A DNA stretch of 64,000 nucleotides from Laguncularia racemosa (Eukaryota; Streptophyta; Magnoliopsida; Myrtales; Combretaceae), in assembly GCA_037954665.1 (NCBI GenBank), contig JBBMOL010000445.1, forward strand, positions 124,001 through 188,000, given 5' to 3'. The notes beneath the pieces were generated by a model. That model had not been told where the DNA came from. It was given only the letters and a program-made list of their open reading frames with translations, and did no database searches. A program made the translations under genes and the position numbers. Positions 21,421 through 35,529 of this stretch are shown piece after piece. Every line of letters starts with the position of its first letter. Position 1 is the first letter of the stretch.

Positions 21421-24400
21421 TAGGATTTAAATATGTTTCTTCACTCTACAAGGTTAGAATTCTTACCTATATTGTATGATAAGTACATACCTATTGTCAT
21501 TTTACATAATCTAACTTTTTACTTCTCCTTAAAGTAATAAAATGATCCAGAAATATTGGAAACACTAGACCTAGAAATTTGTTTCAGTGATTTTTCTAGT
21601 TCATACTCACATAGGTGTCTCAATCATATATGTTTGGTGAAAGTTCCATAGCCATTATTTTTTTCATGAGTAGCTTACCTTGTAGTAGTTGCATTACACT
21701 CGTGTTTTCCTGTTTAGATCTATAATTTTACAAAAATGCTTGGTAAAAATTTATTAAGTGGTTTTTATGCTTACTGCCTTGATAACTTAAGCTTCAACAT
21801 ATTGTTGTCCTTCTTCTTCATCTTGTCATTCTTACTGAAAAATCCCTCCTCTTGCACCTCTAGTGAAGGTGTAGCCCTTCTACTTAGTAGAATACCTCAC
21901 ACGCTTTGATCTCTCAAAAATACTTCTTGTTGGCAATACTTAGCTTCATGTAATACAATATAAACCCTATAAACCCTCATCTTCTATGCTCCTCATTTTC
22001 TCTTCTTCTTATATAACATTCAAGCTTATCAAAGGATAAAAAGACCAAAATATACAACAGTTACTTTTGATACTTCTTCGATTTATTTTGTTCTTTGAAT
22101 TTAATTGCTTAATAGCTATGAAAAGCTTTGCTTTAGAAAAACTTTGGTTTGATAAAATATGTGGCTTTAAAGACAAAATAAGGATTTGAATTATCTTCAC
22201 ACGTCCAATATAGTTTTCCAAAAGATAGGATATAGATAAAAGCACATGCCTTATATAACAAAATACTTCCTATATTAGAACATAGCATACCTTAAAACTA
22301 TCTTGATCCACCATATTTTTAACATTTACAACACAATATATGATAACATCTGTTGAATTTTTCAAAAATTTCCGTCAAACCTTTTTAAAAAAATTTCCTT
22401 ATTTTTAGATAAAAACCTGTTATAAGAAAAACTTTAAGCCACAAAAGAAATTTTCTTTATAATTTTATTTACTTGATTTTATTAAAATTACTAGAGGCAT
22501 TTTTAGGATTTTTATCATTGACATTAAAATCTATTCAAATTCTCTTATCCAAGTACATTACCTAAATGTACTTAATTGGTAAGTGCTGGGTCTTCTAATC
22601 TGGTTCTACCAAATTCTTCCTTCATGTGTCTACCATCTCTTGTCGCACTTAAAATGGCATGTTACAACAATCATATGTTTCATAAAAAACTGAGTACCCA
22701 TAAGAAGACATTCCATTCCCATTGGGTTTTGGTTAAAAAGTTCTATAATGAGGGGTCGAGGGTCAAAACAAGGCATCATATGCTCAAACTTTAGTAGAAG
22801 ATGGTCCATTACATCTTCCACTCTATCTTTCATCAATGTTGTAGATGAGCTGAGGTTGTGTTGCAAGAGCTTTTGCCTTACCTTTTTTGAATTGTCATTT
22901 ATTGCTAGAGTTAGATGTAATACATAAAAACTTGTCATTGTATATATGAAATTAAAACTTGACAAGAAAAAATAAATAATCATAAATTTGCCTAACTAAA
23001 ATGAAAGGCATTACTCTAACATCTAAAAAAAGTTAGTGCAACAAATTGATAATTACAATTGTAAAAATCAAAATATTTAGAGCACAAAGAGCGACATGAA
23101 TAAAAAGTAGATAATATATCATAAACAAATAGCAAATAGCTAAATATAAAGTACTTAATGAATGGTTTCTATATATTAAAATTAGCCAAGTATTAACAAA
23201 TGGTTAATTAAATAAATGTTTCCAAAACTAATCAATGATTTTTTAATATTAAAAGTGATTATGGTCAAAGGATATGGTTTAGTGAGTCGTAGTATATTTT
23301 ACTTAAGTATGACACATAACAGGCTGTCATTAGAATATTAGAGGTGAGCGATAAAGGGTGGGCAAGGTGTTGAGGCTATACCTATATCCTATTTTATATG
23401 ATATAAGTTCTCAAATTTTAAAATTGAAACTTATCTTGTAGTACCCTAACACTACCCTTAAACTTGCATTATGTAAAACTTATATGATATGGGTAACCCT
23501 ATGGAAATTATAAATTTAACCGTTTAGGGTTAATAACTCATGAGTTTAGGTTCATTCTTTTTCTTTTTAGTGAAACATTTATTGACCAAAAAATATAACA
23601 TTATTATTGATTATTTATTTATTAATATTATTTAATAATTTTTTATATAGTAAGTATGAGGTATCATAAAACCTATACTTTATGCAATTTATAATACAAT
23701 TTCTATGGTAGATACATACTGAAAAAACCTTGTATCTGTATCCTATGTTGTGAGAATAGTTTTTAAAAAATATGTAGCCGGAACCTATTCTATAATACTT
23801 ATTACTTATTCAAAACTAATCTAGTTGAATGGGATATGAGTAGATACTATGTACGACAGGATTGCACAGGGTCACTGGTTCACCCATAGCTGCCATTCCA
23901 GTTTAGCAGATGATTTGCAAATTAGTCTGGCTTGTAATCAACGTTGCACAACGTTTATTACAGAACATTGAATTTGAAAAGAAGAAAAAAACTTGCAGAC
24001 TGCATTGCCCGCATAGGTTGCATTGTCTGGATCCGCCTACATTGGCTTCAATATTTATTCTTACCTTTCATTCATCTTGATCTGTGCGTTTATGCAATAA
24101 TAGACAGCAAGCCTTTGTCTTCAATTTTTTTACCTTTAATTTTGTGCCGGAGCTGGTTTGGATCTAGTGGGTCCACGGCATGTTGCTGATCCATTGAGCC
24201 GGGGAGTATCCCCATAAAATACAATCACTAACTTCAACTCAACACTAGATAGAATATCCTGTCTAGAGTCAATGTGACGTAGCGTAATACGTGGATTACG
24301 TATGATTTTTATCGCAAATCATTGATTATGTGAATACCCAGTATACGACCCTCAAATATCAATTAATTCTATAAATTCCTTGATATTTGATATCCAAATT

Positions 24401-26040
24401 CAACAATTTTATGAAATTTAGAATTTGGGAGAAAAAATAAAGTAATGACAGCTCAAAAGTTTGATATTATTCAATAATAATCTTTGCCTAATGCTCTAGG
24501 ACATACAAATAATAGCAGACACAAAGCTGCTAAAAATATAACATAAAAAGTTTCAAAAAAATGAAAACATCTAAAATTTGCCAAAAATAAAAATGACTAA
24601 AACTTAAGGACATGAAGAAAATTAGAAGATAAATACAACGCTATAAATGACACTCAAAATAAAAGTGTCTATAAAAAGTTACAGCTAATATAAAAGTTAT
24701 CAAAAGTAGCAAATTCGACTATTTAAATGACTAAATAAAGGAATTTTCCCTAAAAATAGTATAACTTAGTACCAAAGGTACTAACTTCTTCGAGTTAGTT
24801 CATTTTTTTCAAAATAAGATCTAGAAATCAAGAAATCAGAATCAACCCAATTTTGTCTCATTTCGCCTTGTACTTGTTTGCTAATACCTCCACCTCATCA
24901 CAATTTCACGAAGATTCAAAGTACATAATTTTAGTGATTGGATCCTGTACCAATTAATAGAATTCCAAGCTAAAAACGTGTTTGTATTCTTGCGGATGCA
25001 ACGAAAGGTTAAGTCTGGGACTTTCAACAAATCTACGAAGTACTTTAGTTACCTTTGTGAATATTAGCCTTTCTAAAGAGCTATTAAACATTTATGAAAG
25101 TTTGGATGCAATGCCTTAAGTGCGTACACGCACACACACACAGGGTGTTGTGGGTAAATCAAGTGGTAACTCGCGGTTGAAAGCTTGTCTAACATATTGT
25201 TATTGCGAAGTTCCACAAAATAATGGTTCAATCGCAACAAACCATTACTTATGAGTAAGTTTTTATGAGTTATATGTGATCCTTTGAGTTAATATCTACA
25301 AAAATGAAATACACAAGTAACAGCACCAAGGAATGATATCTTTACAAGACAAATGTTTGAGAAATGAGATAAGTTATATAGTTATAATTGTTCACGGATG
25401 GCCATAATGAAAAGCCATAAATTAAACAATTTTACGAACATTGTTTTGGTGCAGAAAAGGTATTTTCCACACTCCTAGAGAATCCTGTAAACTCTAAGAA
25501 AACCTTTTTTAGATTGATTCTTAAGTGCCAAGTATAGTCAGCCATTTCCTAAAGGGAACTCATTGTAAACTCCTTTGTGCGAAGTAAAGAATAGATTTCG
25601 CCTAAAGACAAGTAGCTCCACCATAAAACGTACAGCAACAAGTGAAATATTCATTTCCAATCATAACACAGAATTGAAGAGTGGCAAAGACCACCCGTGC
25701 GATGGATTAAATTGATTGTAAAGCCCAGGACAACACAACCATCGGACCTGTGAAGAGGGACCAACAAGGCGCATCATCTACGGACTGCCAAGGAACACGC
25801 ACGTACTTAATTCTACTAGGCAACTTGTAACTATAAACACCAACCACCACGCATATGGTTTAATTGCTCCTTGTGACTCAAAGATTGGCAGTTCGAAGCG
25901 CAGAAACAAGATGTGAACTAAAACTGCGCACACATAAAACCGACCTTCACCACTACCATATCCCACCTAAGTCAGGAAGTGCTTAGCTGCACCCTCAAGC
26001 CCTTTTAGGAGGGTTGCATATTGTGCTGCACAAATAACTA
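21420..26040. other. intergenic, no gene recognised
   Basis: AT-rich with frequent stops. Frames at 22009-22245, 22576-22983 (both strands), 23944-24189 and 25778-25966 match no family known to me and have no gene-like support. A (CA)n run is at 25127-25142. The last 600 bases before the LPA1-like 3' end are less AT-rich but hold no clear exon. Confidence 0.5.
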
Positions 26041-26315
26041 CTCAGTAAATGGAGCACCTCCGTTTCTAACAATTAGTCCCATGTACAAAGCTCATCATGA
26101 CATAAACAAAAGGTATATATCATCAAGAGGAAAATAAGAGAAGCAACGAGGGAATGAAAAACTAACGCATTAAACGAGATAAAAATCATCATCGCTCATG
26201 AAGCCGTCCTAAACACCAATATACACAAGAAATTATTCAGAAAGAGTGGGATTTTCCAATTAGATTAGAAGGGAAAAAAAAATTAAAAGGGGGAAAAAAC
26301 CACAAGATTGCTCTG
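26040..26315 (-). other. probable 3' UTR of the LPA1-like gene
   Basis: This AT-rich stretch directly follows the stop codon of the LPA1-like gene on the minus strand and has no ORF or repeat of its own. The minus strand holds several T-rich and A-rich tracts that could serve for polyadenylation. The true end is unknown. Confidence 0.4.
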
Positions 26316-29300
26316 TTAGCTCTGAGGTGCCCCAGAAAGAATTGGATCGTTCATGAACGAGCCTTCCTTTCCGAAGGCTGCTGGAATGCTGAGAGAACGT
26401 CTTCGCATTTTCATCTTGCTCGAAGGCATTCTCCTCTCATCCTTCTCTGCAAGTAAAGAGGAATATGAGCACAATGGCTCGGTCATATACTTATTTCTAT
26501 TTCTCTCGAAGAGGTCCAGATTTTTGCTATACTTGTCCACTGGTGCACTATTGGATTGACCCTTGGATATGCGTGCTACCTTATCTTTGAATTCTTCATC
26601 GTCACCTGACCAGTAGCCATTCTCTTGCACATCCTCCATGGCAAGGTCATCATACTCTTCATCAGATTTGGTGGATTCCTCATCCACTGATCCTACCTGT
26701 ACACAAAAATTGGAATCGCATACAATGTACATGAAGTTCTATGCATATAACTTAACCAAAAGAGTGATACTGCACATACAGATGATCTAAATTTTTTGGA
26801 TGAAAACAGACGATCTAATTTTGCATCAAATTCAAAGCATTTTAGTCAATCTATTGCAGTAAATGATATACCACATGACAGAATGAGTAGCTCTGAGGCA
26901 CACATGGATCACATGCATAATTGAGAACAAAACTGCTTTAGTATAATGTTGGGAGACCATTTCAGATTTGAGATGTACCTCTTCATGGATTTGTTTGTCA
27001 CCATCATCACTTGAATCCTCATCACTATCCACCTCTGGAGGGTCATCAGCCTCCTCATCACTTCCATGCACAGACTGTTCCTCTTTCAACTGAAAGGAGG
27101 AAATTTTTCAAAGATAAGCAACCCACAGACAAGCAAAGAAAATCATGCAGCTCAAACCAACATAAAATTTACTGAAAACAATCATATTTCAATTTGTAAA
27201 GGACCTATACAATTAAAGACCCCCTATGCATTGATAGGCTAAGATCAGCATTCAGAGGTATTCACATACTTCCTTGGAAGGTCCATCAGAAGTCCTTGGC
27301 GAGCTACAGCAAGATGAGTAGTATCTACTTCCACTATCTCCATCAGCCCTAGACCCATCAACACTCGAAGCATGACTCGTGCCGCCATCACTGGGCCAAG
27401 CACTGATACCAAAGAGGCCAAACTGAATATTGACTGGCTCGGCCTTACTAATTTTAACAGGACCATACATTGGATAGCCTATTCCATTTTCACCCCCCTG
27501 GGCAACTACAGCGTTTCCATTATTGTCAACTGAAGCAACAGGCCAAGCCCTAGCAATAGAGCCGTCAGTATTTAGAAGTGCCATCAACTGCCTAGAAGAG
27601 CCTTTCCTCTGGATAAGTTGAAACATGCCCTTCGAGCTTAGTGAATTGGCAGCACACTGGTTCCTATACTCCTCATCAATCACATACACGGTGTTGGTAG
27701 CTGGGTCATAAAGCTGTTCTCCTGCCTCCCGCCTTCGGAGACAACTGAAAACCGTTGCATGAATTGCTGCAACACTCTTATCGACATTAGTGTTGTTTAT
27801 TTTAGGGACAAGATGCTTGTCGGCTCTTTTGCACAGATAATCTTGGATTGTCCGGATATTTCTTATATACTTGACATATTTGTTTTTTGCTGGGTCCAGG
27901 GTCATATATTTCGCACGAACGGCAAATCGCTCCAAGTGCTTATCTTCACTTGCAATATATATCATGAATGGTATAACTGAAGGATGCTTCTTCATAAGGC
28001 CCATCTGCGCAAGATTAAATAGTCATATCAAGTTGAAAAATAAATTTTGTCAGAGAAATGAGGAGCTATACTAACAAAGTAGGATAAACAAAAGAAAAAG
28101 AAACATGAATTTTCTTACAACAAAATTGAGACTCAAATGAACACCCTCAACAACTACAGACTCTTTCCGCTCTTCCCAAGCAGTGATTAGTCTATCAAGG
28201 CTGTCAATAACCATCTCGCTCTGAGCCTTAAATCCTTCAACAGCCATTTGTTTTGGGCTGATCAACTCAGCAGCTGGACCCAAATCAGATAACTGAGCAT
28301 CAGCTTTCCCACTAGAAGAACTATCACTTGTGTTATTGTTGGAAAGAGAATGTGACATGTCAGCCAGTTTTCTTGCTTTCTTTCTGGCTTTGGCCTCAGC
28401 AACTGCCACAGGATCCAAAAACTCTCCTGCGTGATATGTTGAAGACCAAAGTAAAGGGTTTTGCTTTTCATCCACAAAACTCCTCATCATGTGTCTAATA
28501 GAGTCTGTAGATACAACTGTTGTGATTCCCAGCCGGTGAGCCTGAGGAAAGGAAGGAGGTTTCAGACTTCCTTATTAAGAAGTGATAGAAATGCCAAAGG
28601 TGCGCATTTTTTCCATTCATATCCTAAAACAAAAAAATCTTCATATGGAGAAAAGTATAATGGACAATGATGATATGAAATGAAATTAAGTAGCATGTAT
28701 CCCAAATGCATGATTGCATAAAAAGGACAACATTAGAGTTCTCAGCCAAAGCAATACCAGTAAAGCGGACAAAGTAGACTTTCCACAGCCACTAGTGCCA
28801 CACAACAGCACAGTTACAGATTCTTTCCTTTCACGGATTCTGCAGCAGAGAGTCAAGAGATTATGCTTGAGAAAACATGAATCTCCTCATTCTGATCGTG
28901 ATAGATAATAAATTATGTATACTTTGTTCACCAATAAGACAATAACAGACTTTAAGAGAGGATAGGGGCAGATTTCACTAGTCAATACAGCCTTCATAAC
29001 TACAGGATCTAATGAAAACATGGAATGCAATCTGCACTTAACCTAATAAAACCAATCTACCCTCCTTCAGAGATATGTCTCCCATCAGGTTTCCAGGTCA
29101 AGAATTTCTCTCATATCACTAGCATGTATAGCAACTAAGAAAGTAATCAAACAGGGGAAGAAACTAAAGCACTCAAAAAAGTCATTCTCAAACACTAGGT
29201 AGTTAGAGAGCATAAAGCTGGCAAATATACCTGCATGCTAAAAGCAAATCAGCCCGCTGGTTTGGACCCATATACTTGTACTCAGAAAGTGCAATGCAAA

Positions 29301-30661
29301 CAACATCTAAAAAAGTCTCTCGTTTAATAACTACGGTCGTACGCCTTTTGTACAATTCAAATGTTTTGCTTCTGTCATCCTCCAATGTAGAACGGTTATC
29401 CGCTTCTGCTTTCCTGAAGGAACTTCCACTAAAACTACTATCATTTTCTTTAAGGTAAGCTTCTGAAGTATCCTGGTAAGCTGATGTCACCAGCCCCTCT
29501 GGGAGCACAACATCAGTGAAGGATTCATTCCTCATCATTTCAAACACCCTTCGGCTTATCTGATCCAAGAAAATAAGCCAAGTAAATGTACATTTTCCAA
29601 TTATGAAACCAGCACAAAGCATTTACCAAGAACAATATATGCTCTCTCAAACCTTGCAAATGATTAATTACCAAACAACAGGTGTTTAATACTAATATAC
29701 CCACCTTCTGTAACCTCTCAGATATATGTTGATAAGAGTTACATAAAAAACTGCAAACAGCAAAAAGGTTAAGAGAAATAGGACAAGTTCAAAGCTTCTA
29801 TGCCTCATGTACAAAAAGTCCGAAGCTCTATGCCGACAACAGCATGTGGTCTATCCATCAAGAGAGTGCATTAAAGGCGACTAATGAGAGAGATGTCTTC
29901 AATTTTAAAACCACGGAGACTAAATAATAAAAAATTGTCTTGACTATTAACATCCCAGCAACAAAACAATAGGACCCAGGTCCAACAAACTCATATATCT
30001 TTACATATGAGATTCAGATATGTTCCTTAAGACTGCAGCCAAGCCAAGCATAAAATGTCAGTGAGAAACCGATCAAGTATTGAACCACACCGACGGCCTA
30101 AGGAAACCATTATGTTGAAAGTAATTGACATTTCAATGAACTAAGAATTAGATATTAATGAATCAATCTATAAGAGACTATAACTATGACCAAGGGTGAT
30201 ATGAAAGACGCAAAAGTCCTGATAAAAGAGAGAAAATCCTGAAAACTCAAAAAGAACTACAAATCTCCATTCCTTGATCAAGATTATCCTAGCAAAGCAA
30301 TACAAAATATTAAAAAGAAGAAGAAGAAATCTTTTAGTAAAAGAACATCTGCAGAAAACAACAATTAACCTGACAAGTTTTAACTAGAAATAGAGAAAAA
30401 TAGGCAGATACATTCTGAATCGGCATCGGCTGAGGCGGAATCATGTATGATATCAAATTGAAATCACAACTGAATCAACGAATCGCGAGCGAAATCAACA
30501 GGTACCTTGAAGGCGTGCCTAGCTTTGCATCCCATAAGTTGAAGAGTATTTTGAAGAGTATAACGCGTGTAATGAAACGGATCTTCATGTTTCTCTCTCT
30601 TCTGATCTTCTTCCACTTCATCCACGACAACTATGTATAGTACTTTCGCCACCTCCGCCAT
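26316..30661 (-). CDS. LPA1-like: P-loop NTPase, LPA1 homolog (2-phosphoglycerate kinase-related)
   Basis: Seven coding exons, each with GT/AG borders and matching phase: 30506-30661, 29231-29559, 28758-28839, 28119-28541, 27270-28004, 26979-27089, 26696-26316. They sum to 738 residues. The N-terminus (MAEVAKVLYIVVVDE, then MGCKARHAFK) is the conserved start of plant LPA1 homologs. A Walker A motif GTSGCGKST lies at residues 176-184, in the short third exon. The kinase-like core continues through exons 4 and 5 (HMMRSFVDEKQNPLLW, YICKRADK-type region, EGVHLSLNF). The C-terminus is acidic and serine-rich (DSDEDSSDD, VDEESTKSDEEYDD), followed by a basic RRRSLSIP motif. Family knowledge: mutation of rice LPA1 lowers seed phytic acid; homology is to archaeal 2-phosphoglycerate kinase, and the true substrate is unsettled. 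No stop or frameshift breaks the gene. No transmembrane segment or signal peptide is apparent. It is flanked by TE-rich DNA on both sides. Confidence 0.93.
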
Positions 30662-30687
30662 ATTCCTCTCCCTGTCTCCCCTTCTCT

Positions 30688-30822
30688 CTGTAAAATTCTA
30701 AACAAATCCAGAAAGCACACGATCAACTAACAAGAACCAATCGCAAGAGCAATGCAGCTATCATAACGCGCCGAGTTCAAGAGAGAGGTTTTAAGAACAA
30801 TAAAAGCAAAACGGAATCCTAC
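30688..30822 (-). other. possible 5' UTR intron of the LPA1-like gene
   Basis: Upstream of the start codon the minus strand shows a donor-like CAG|GTAGGA at 30822 and an acceptor-like TTTTACAG ending at 30688, about 26 bases before the ATG. A 135-base leader intron is common in plant genes, but it cannot be proved without a transcript. The alternative is a continuous leader. Confidence 0.35.
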
Positions 30823-30899
30823 CTGAAAATGCAGACAACGCAAGTTAGGTTTCGGAATCAACCGAAATTGAAAACACGGAGGATGTGCCACGGTGTGTT

Positions 30900-33800
30900 C
30901 GGGAGATTAAAGAAGTGAGTGAATACGAGTTTCGTAACTCAAAGGCCTGTTATTGTTATTGTTATGGTTATCTCGCTGTTGTGTTGAGGCTTCTCTCTTC
31001 CATTGTGTGTCACCTCGTTGCTTCGCCATTAACACGCATCGCACGACAACACCTCCCACGAGTCTCTCTGCCCTTGCACTCTTATTGTATACAGTGTTTC
31101 TCTCTCTAGAATATCGCTTTCTCTCTCTAAAGAAAGACCTGTATATTTTGAGGAATCGTTAATTTACTTACCAATATGACCCTGGGATGGACTGGAATTA
31201 CGAGTTTGTTTTTCGTAATTTATACGGCTATCGTGTCCTTTACTTATAGAGTTATATATGTAGAAGACATTAGTGTGGGACCCGGATGTCAGAATTGGAG
31301 AAAAAGGAAAGGATGTAAAGATGTAATTTCGTAGATATTCGAGGGCGGTTTAACCAATAACCATAGATGTATTGTGTAACGACCGACTGCCAAGTTGAGG
31401 TAACGGACAATTCCTACTTTTTTTTTTTTTTTTCGGTGACAACGGACAGTTCTTTCGTAAATAAAAGCTTGCGAGATAAAGGAAATAACACCTCTTCTTT
31501 TAATTAATCACCTATCATATTAAAGGAAACGTGATGATTTTGAAGTATTCTAAAAATGTTATAATAATATAATGAATCAATAAATAAATATTGAGGTTAC
31601 AATTAGGAATAATTGTAATTTGAAAGTTTTTGGATAAAAAAATTAATACATATTATTTTGTTTGGATCCAAATTCATAAAATGATTGTTAGGATAAGTTA
31701 CAGTAGATTTAATACGAAAATATATAATAAAAAAAATCAAGAAATAGAAATTATGTAGCTATTGCTTTCGGTATGAGAAAGAATTACAGCCTCTTATTTA
31801 ACGGTAATTGAAATGATGTGAAACTAGATTTTACAAACCAAATATAGCAAATAGTTTTTCTATTCTATCCCATTATAGTATATAAACCAATTAATCTTAA
31901 GGAAAAAAGCAAGTATGTTTGACTTTGATTATCCATACTTTGTGTAATTTTATGTAACTTGTTATTATTAAAAGAAAATGAGTTTTTCACTTTAAGAAAA
32001 TTTTCTTATGGTGCTTATTTGATTAATATGACGATCACCACTTAAATTTTAGGTATTTCAACTTCATACATAACTTAAATAGTACATATTACCATACTCA
32101 AATGTTACTAACAAGCTGGGAAAAAGAAAAATTATATTAAATTCAATTGAATATTGATATTTAACAATATCAAAATTTAATAAAAAATGACATTTAGTAA
32201 TATTAAACTCCATATATAAAATTGAAAAAGCACCTAAAATTCACATAATCAATATAATATTGTTCTTTAAAAAGATGTGTAATCTTTAAGAAACAAATTG
32301 ATATTAGCATCAATGTGTAACATCTGATTTAAATAGAAACTCCCTTCCTTAAAAAAAAAATTACATATTGACATTTAAGAATATTAAGTCAAGGCTATCT
32401 TGGCATTCACTTATTTTCTTGAGTAACATATAAATATAATCTCTCATATTATACTATGTGCCTAATCCCATATTTTTACAATTTAAAGTTTAAATTTTCA
32501 AAAATTATGCTTTCAAATCCTTACGCAACCATTTTCCCCTTATAATTTTAAAAAAGAAAAAAGAAAAAATAAAACTACACAAAAAAAAAAATGTAAGAAC
32601 ACCCTTATATTAACAAATTATATAAATGAAATAGTAATATGTAAGAATCAAGAAATTCTAACATATAAAAATATAAATTATAATTATTTATATACTACCC
32701 ACCATCACTAATAGATATCGATGGTATTATTTGGTTATCAAAAATTTGTAGTGCTGGATTAGACAAAATATTTTATCTATTGTTTTGTTTATATCTTTTC
32801 TTGGTTATTTGACAAAAATGATCCTAAAATACTAGATAGAATGCTTATTTTTTGTATCATTCAGAATATAGTACAAAAGTTAAATCTATTGGACAAAAAC
32901 ATAAAAAAAATTATTTAATACTCTATATATCATGTTTAGTGCAGTATTTTATATATCCAAATGGTGAATATCACAAAAATCCTTATCTAGTGCTATATAC
33001 ATACCAAACGTGATATAAAAGAATTATACTATCATATTTTTCTTGTTTTATATAATCCAGTTTTCTTTATAATTTTCAGTATTGCAATCCAAATACTACT
33101 TGAATATCATTGATATTCATTCACCATTCATCTTGAATTTATTAATACTAGCAAATCGATTTACATTATAAAATATCTATGGTGGTTAAAATGCATACAT
33201 ATATGATACGCATGTGGCATCTTTCTCTGTCTAGCTGATAATGAAATCAAAATATATGAGGACAAGCAATTTATCTGATGGCCAATGCACGAAAGCAAAA
33301 ATGGTTAAATTCAAAATCACATGGGATCTAAATACATGGACCCACTTGAAGATTCTTATAAGATGCATACTTCTGTGCCATGAAATGCATGCATTCGAGA
33401 TCTCCTTCCTGTCCAACAAATTGACACAAGAAGAAGATATTTTCTTTCAGTTTATCCACTGCTCCAGTCATTACATCCTCACATAATCACGTTGAAATGG
33501 ACCATTTTCTTTTTCTTTTTCTTTATTAGAATTGAATTTTTAGCAATGCCGAATCTAAAACCACCTAATAGTTGATGTATGAATTTTCTTTCATTTCTAT
33601 GTTGAAAAAAAAATATCAAATCATTAACATTTAAGATCGATCAAATTCAAATAAAAGATAAAATTTTAATAATTTAAATAAAAGATGAAATTTTATAGTT
33701 CAAAATTATAGGATGCTATATAAAGTGAGGTAAATATAGGATTACATTACAACTTTAGTATAATGATGCCAGATTTTGGTATTGTATCATGTTATGTATA

Positions 33801-35500
33801 GAAAATGGCCATCCTTTAGTGTAATTTCCATCTTCTATCTAAATAAAATGTCATCCTCTATTTGTATCGATTTAATAATGTTTATCATCTATTTATACTA
33901 ATTTAATAATATTTAATCTCTATTTAAACTATTAAAAAATTTTACTTTTTATTTGAATCTGACACTGCCCATCGTTTAGAATGTAATTTTTCCTTTTTAT
34001 ATCTTCTTCCTCATCAAAGTTAGCCAAATGGACGTATCGGTCAGGAAATAAAATGAGATAACAACAATTTTAGGATATGTAAGATTTACAAAATATAAAA
34101 GCTATACTTATGTTTCAAGACCTCAATGAACTTGTATATAATGTATTTGAAATGTTACCCATTCTAATAAGGAAATTTGTGAGACCTTTCCTTTTTTTTT
34201 TTTTAATCTCTAGTTATATTTATGGGGTTAATTTCTAGTTATTTCTAATTGTGAATTACTTTATTATCTATATCGTTGGTTACTTGATTTTATTCGATTA
34301 ATTTACTTGTTCTGGAAGCATTTACTCAAGGTGGGAAAATGAAAATGCTTTTATGATAATAAAAGGGGAGAGAATAAGTATGGAATCAAGCTAGATCAAT
34401 TAAAATTTAAAGTTCACATAACTTCGGGAGGCGTAGACTAATAGTATTAGAAATTATTGTGCAAAAATCTAGTTTTATCAATAAAGTTGTTTTATCATCA
34501 TTAAAAAAAAAAAAAAAAAGAACGTTAAAAACTCGATGTAAGCAATTTTAAAGTTCGATTTACTTTTAGAGGATCAATAAAATATGATTTCGAAGATATT
34601 AGTATCCATTTAAAAGATGCTAAAGAGCATGAAAAGACTCTAGAATGAAGTGATTAGATTGATGGTAGTAGTTTACCTAGAAGTTTTTACGATTACAGTA
34701 AGAGGATCTTATGAAGAAAACTTTATAGCATAAATAAAAGTTTATTTGAACAAGATTAGAGGATTTTATAGGCATGGTAAAAAGTTTTGAACAAGACGGC
34801 AAAGTATGAACAAAAGCTACGAGATTGGATGAAGACACTTCTTATAGGTGAAGACTTGACTCCACGGGTAAGATATATTTGGAGAGTATATTTAACTATA
34901 TTATTACAAAACATCATCCAAAAATAAGTATTCGCAGATTGTCTAAAAAGATTTTTTCAGAAGTTACAAAGTATATCCGTTTCAACGGATTTCAAAATGT
35001 AGAGGTAAGGGTGATGATAGTGTGAGGCCAAAAGTTCAAATTTCAAATTTAAACAAAGGTTTCAACAAGATTAAGTTGGATTAAATCAAAAGAAAGTTGG
35101 AAATCTGGAGATAATAGCTTTCAAATCAAGATAATTCTAGACCAAGTTTTAAGCAAGTATTTCAACCCTATTATGAGATTAACAAACTTTATACTTAAGG
35201 TTCAAGATCAAACGAGGCTTATTAGTATTATTTTTAAAACTAGAACCTTAGTTCTACTAGAGCAACTTTTAAGTGTTTTCTCCATTTTGCCTTGATAGTC
35301 TTTGAGTTAGATATTTGAGGGATAGGATTGGGTTTCCATAGATCTATATAGTTCTTATTTGGGGTGAGAGCGTAAGGCTAACCAGACCAATATTTTTAAG
35401 CTTAAAGTTTATACTATTTTATTTTCTCAAATAGTGGAATGACTAGTATGCACAATTTTTCTATTTTTTGATTATTTTTTTTAAGCCAAAAGAGATACTG
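30900..35500. other. intergenic, no gene recognised
   Basis: The first 250 bases are less AT-rich, with TC-rich stretches (31065-31135), and probably contain the LPA1-like promoter. The rest is very AT-rich. Opposed 60-80 codon frames at 33231-33486 have no recognisable domain. Poly-T runs lie at 31420-31432 and 34193-34204; a poly-A run lies at 34503-34519. Confidence 0.5.
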
Positions 35501-35529
35501 ATATTAAATTTTTAAAGTGTCAAATGCAT

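Noticed and set aside
22576..22983. Opposed frames of 72 and 117 codons
   Set aside because: No recognisable domain on either strand and no splice-consistent neighbours. Not enough for a gene call.
25120..25260. Possible small RNA gene near GTGGTAACTCGCGGTTGAAA
   Set aside because: It does not fold into a tRNA cloverleaf by eye and lacks box A/B sequences.
25778..25966. 62-codon minus-strand hydrophobic frame downstream of the LPA1-like gene
   Set aside because: Looks membrane-like, but no start context, splice partner or family match.
33231..33486. Opposed 62- and 81-codon frames in a slightly less AT-rich patch
   Set aside because: No family resemblance and no conserved motif. Could be an old repeat, but I cannot support it.
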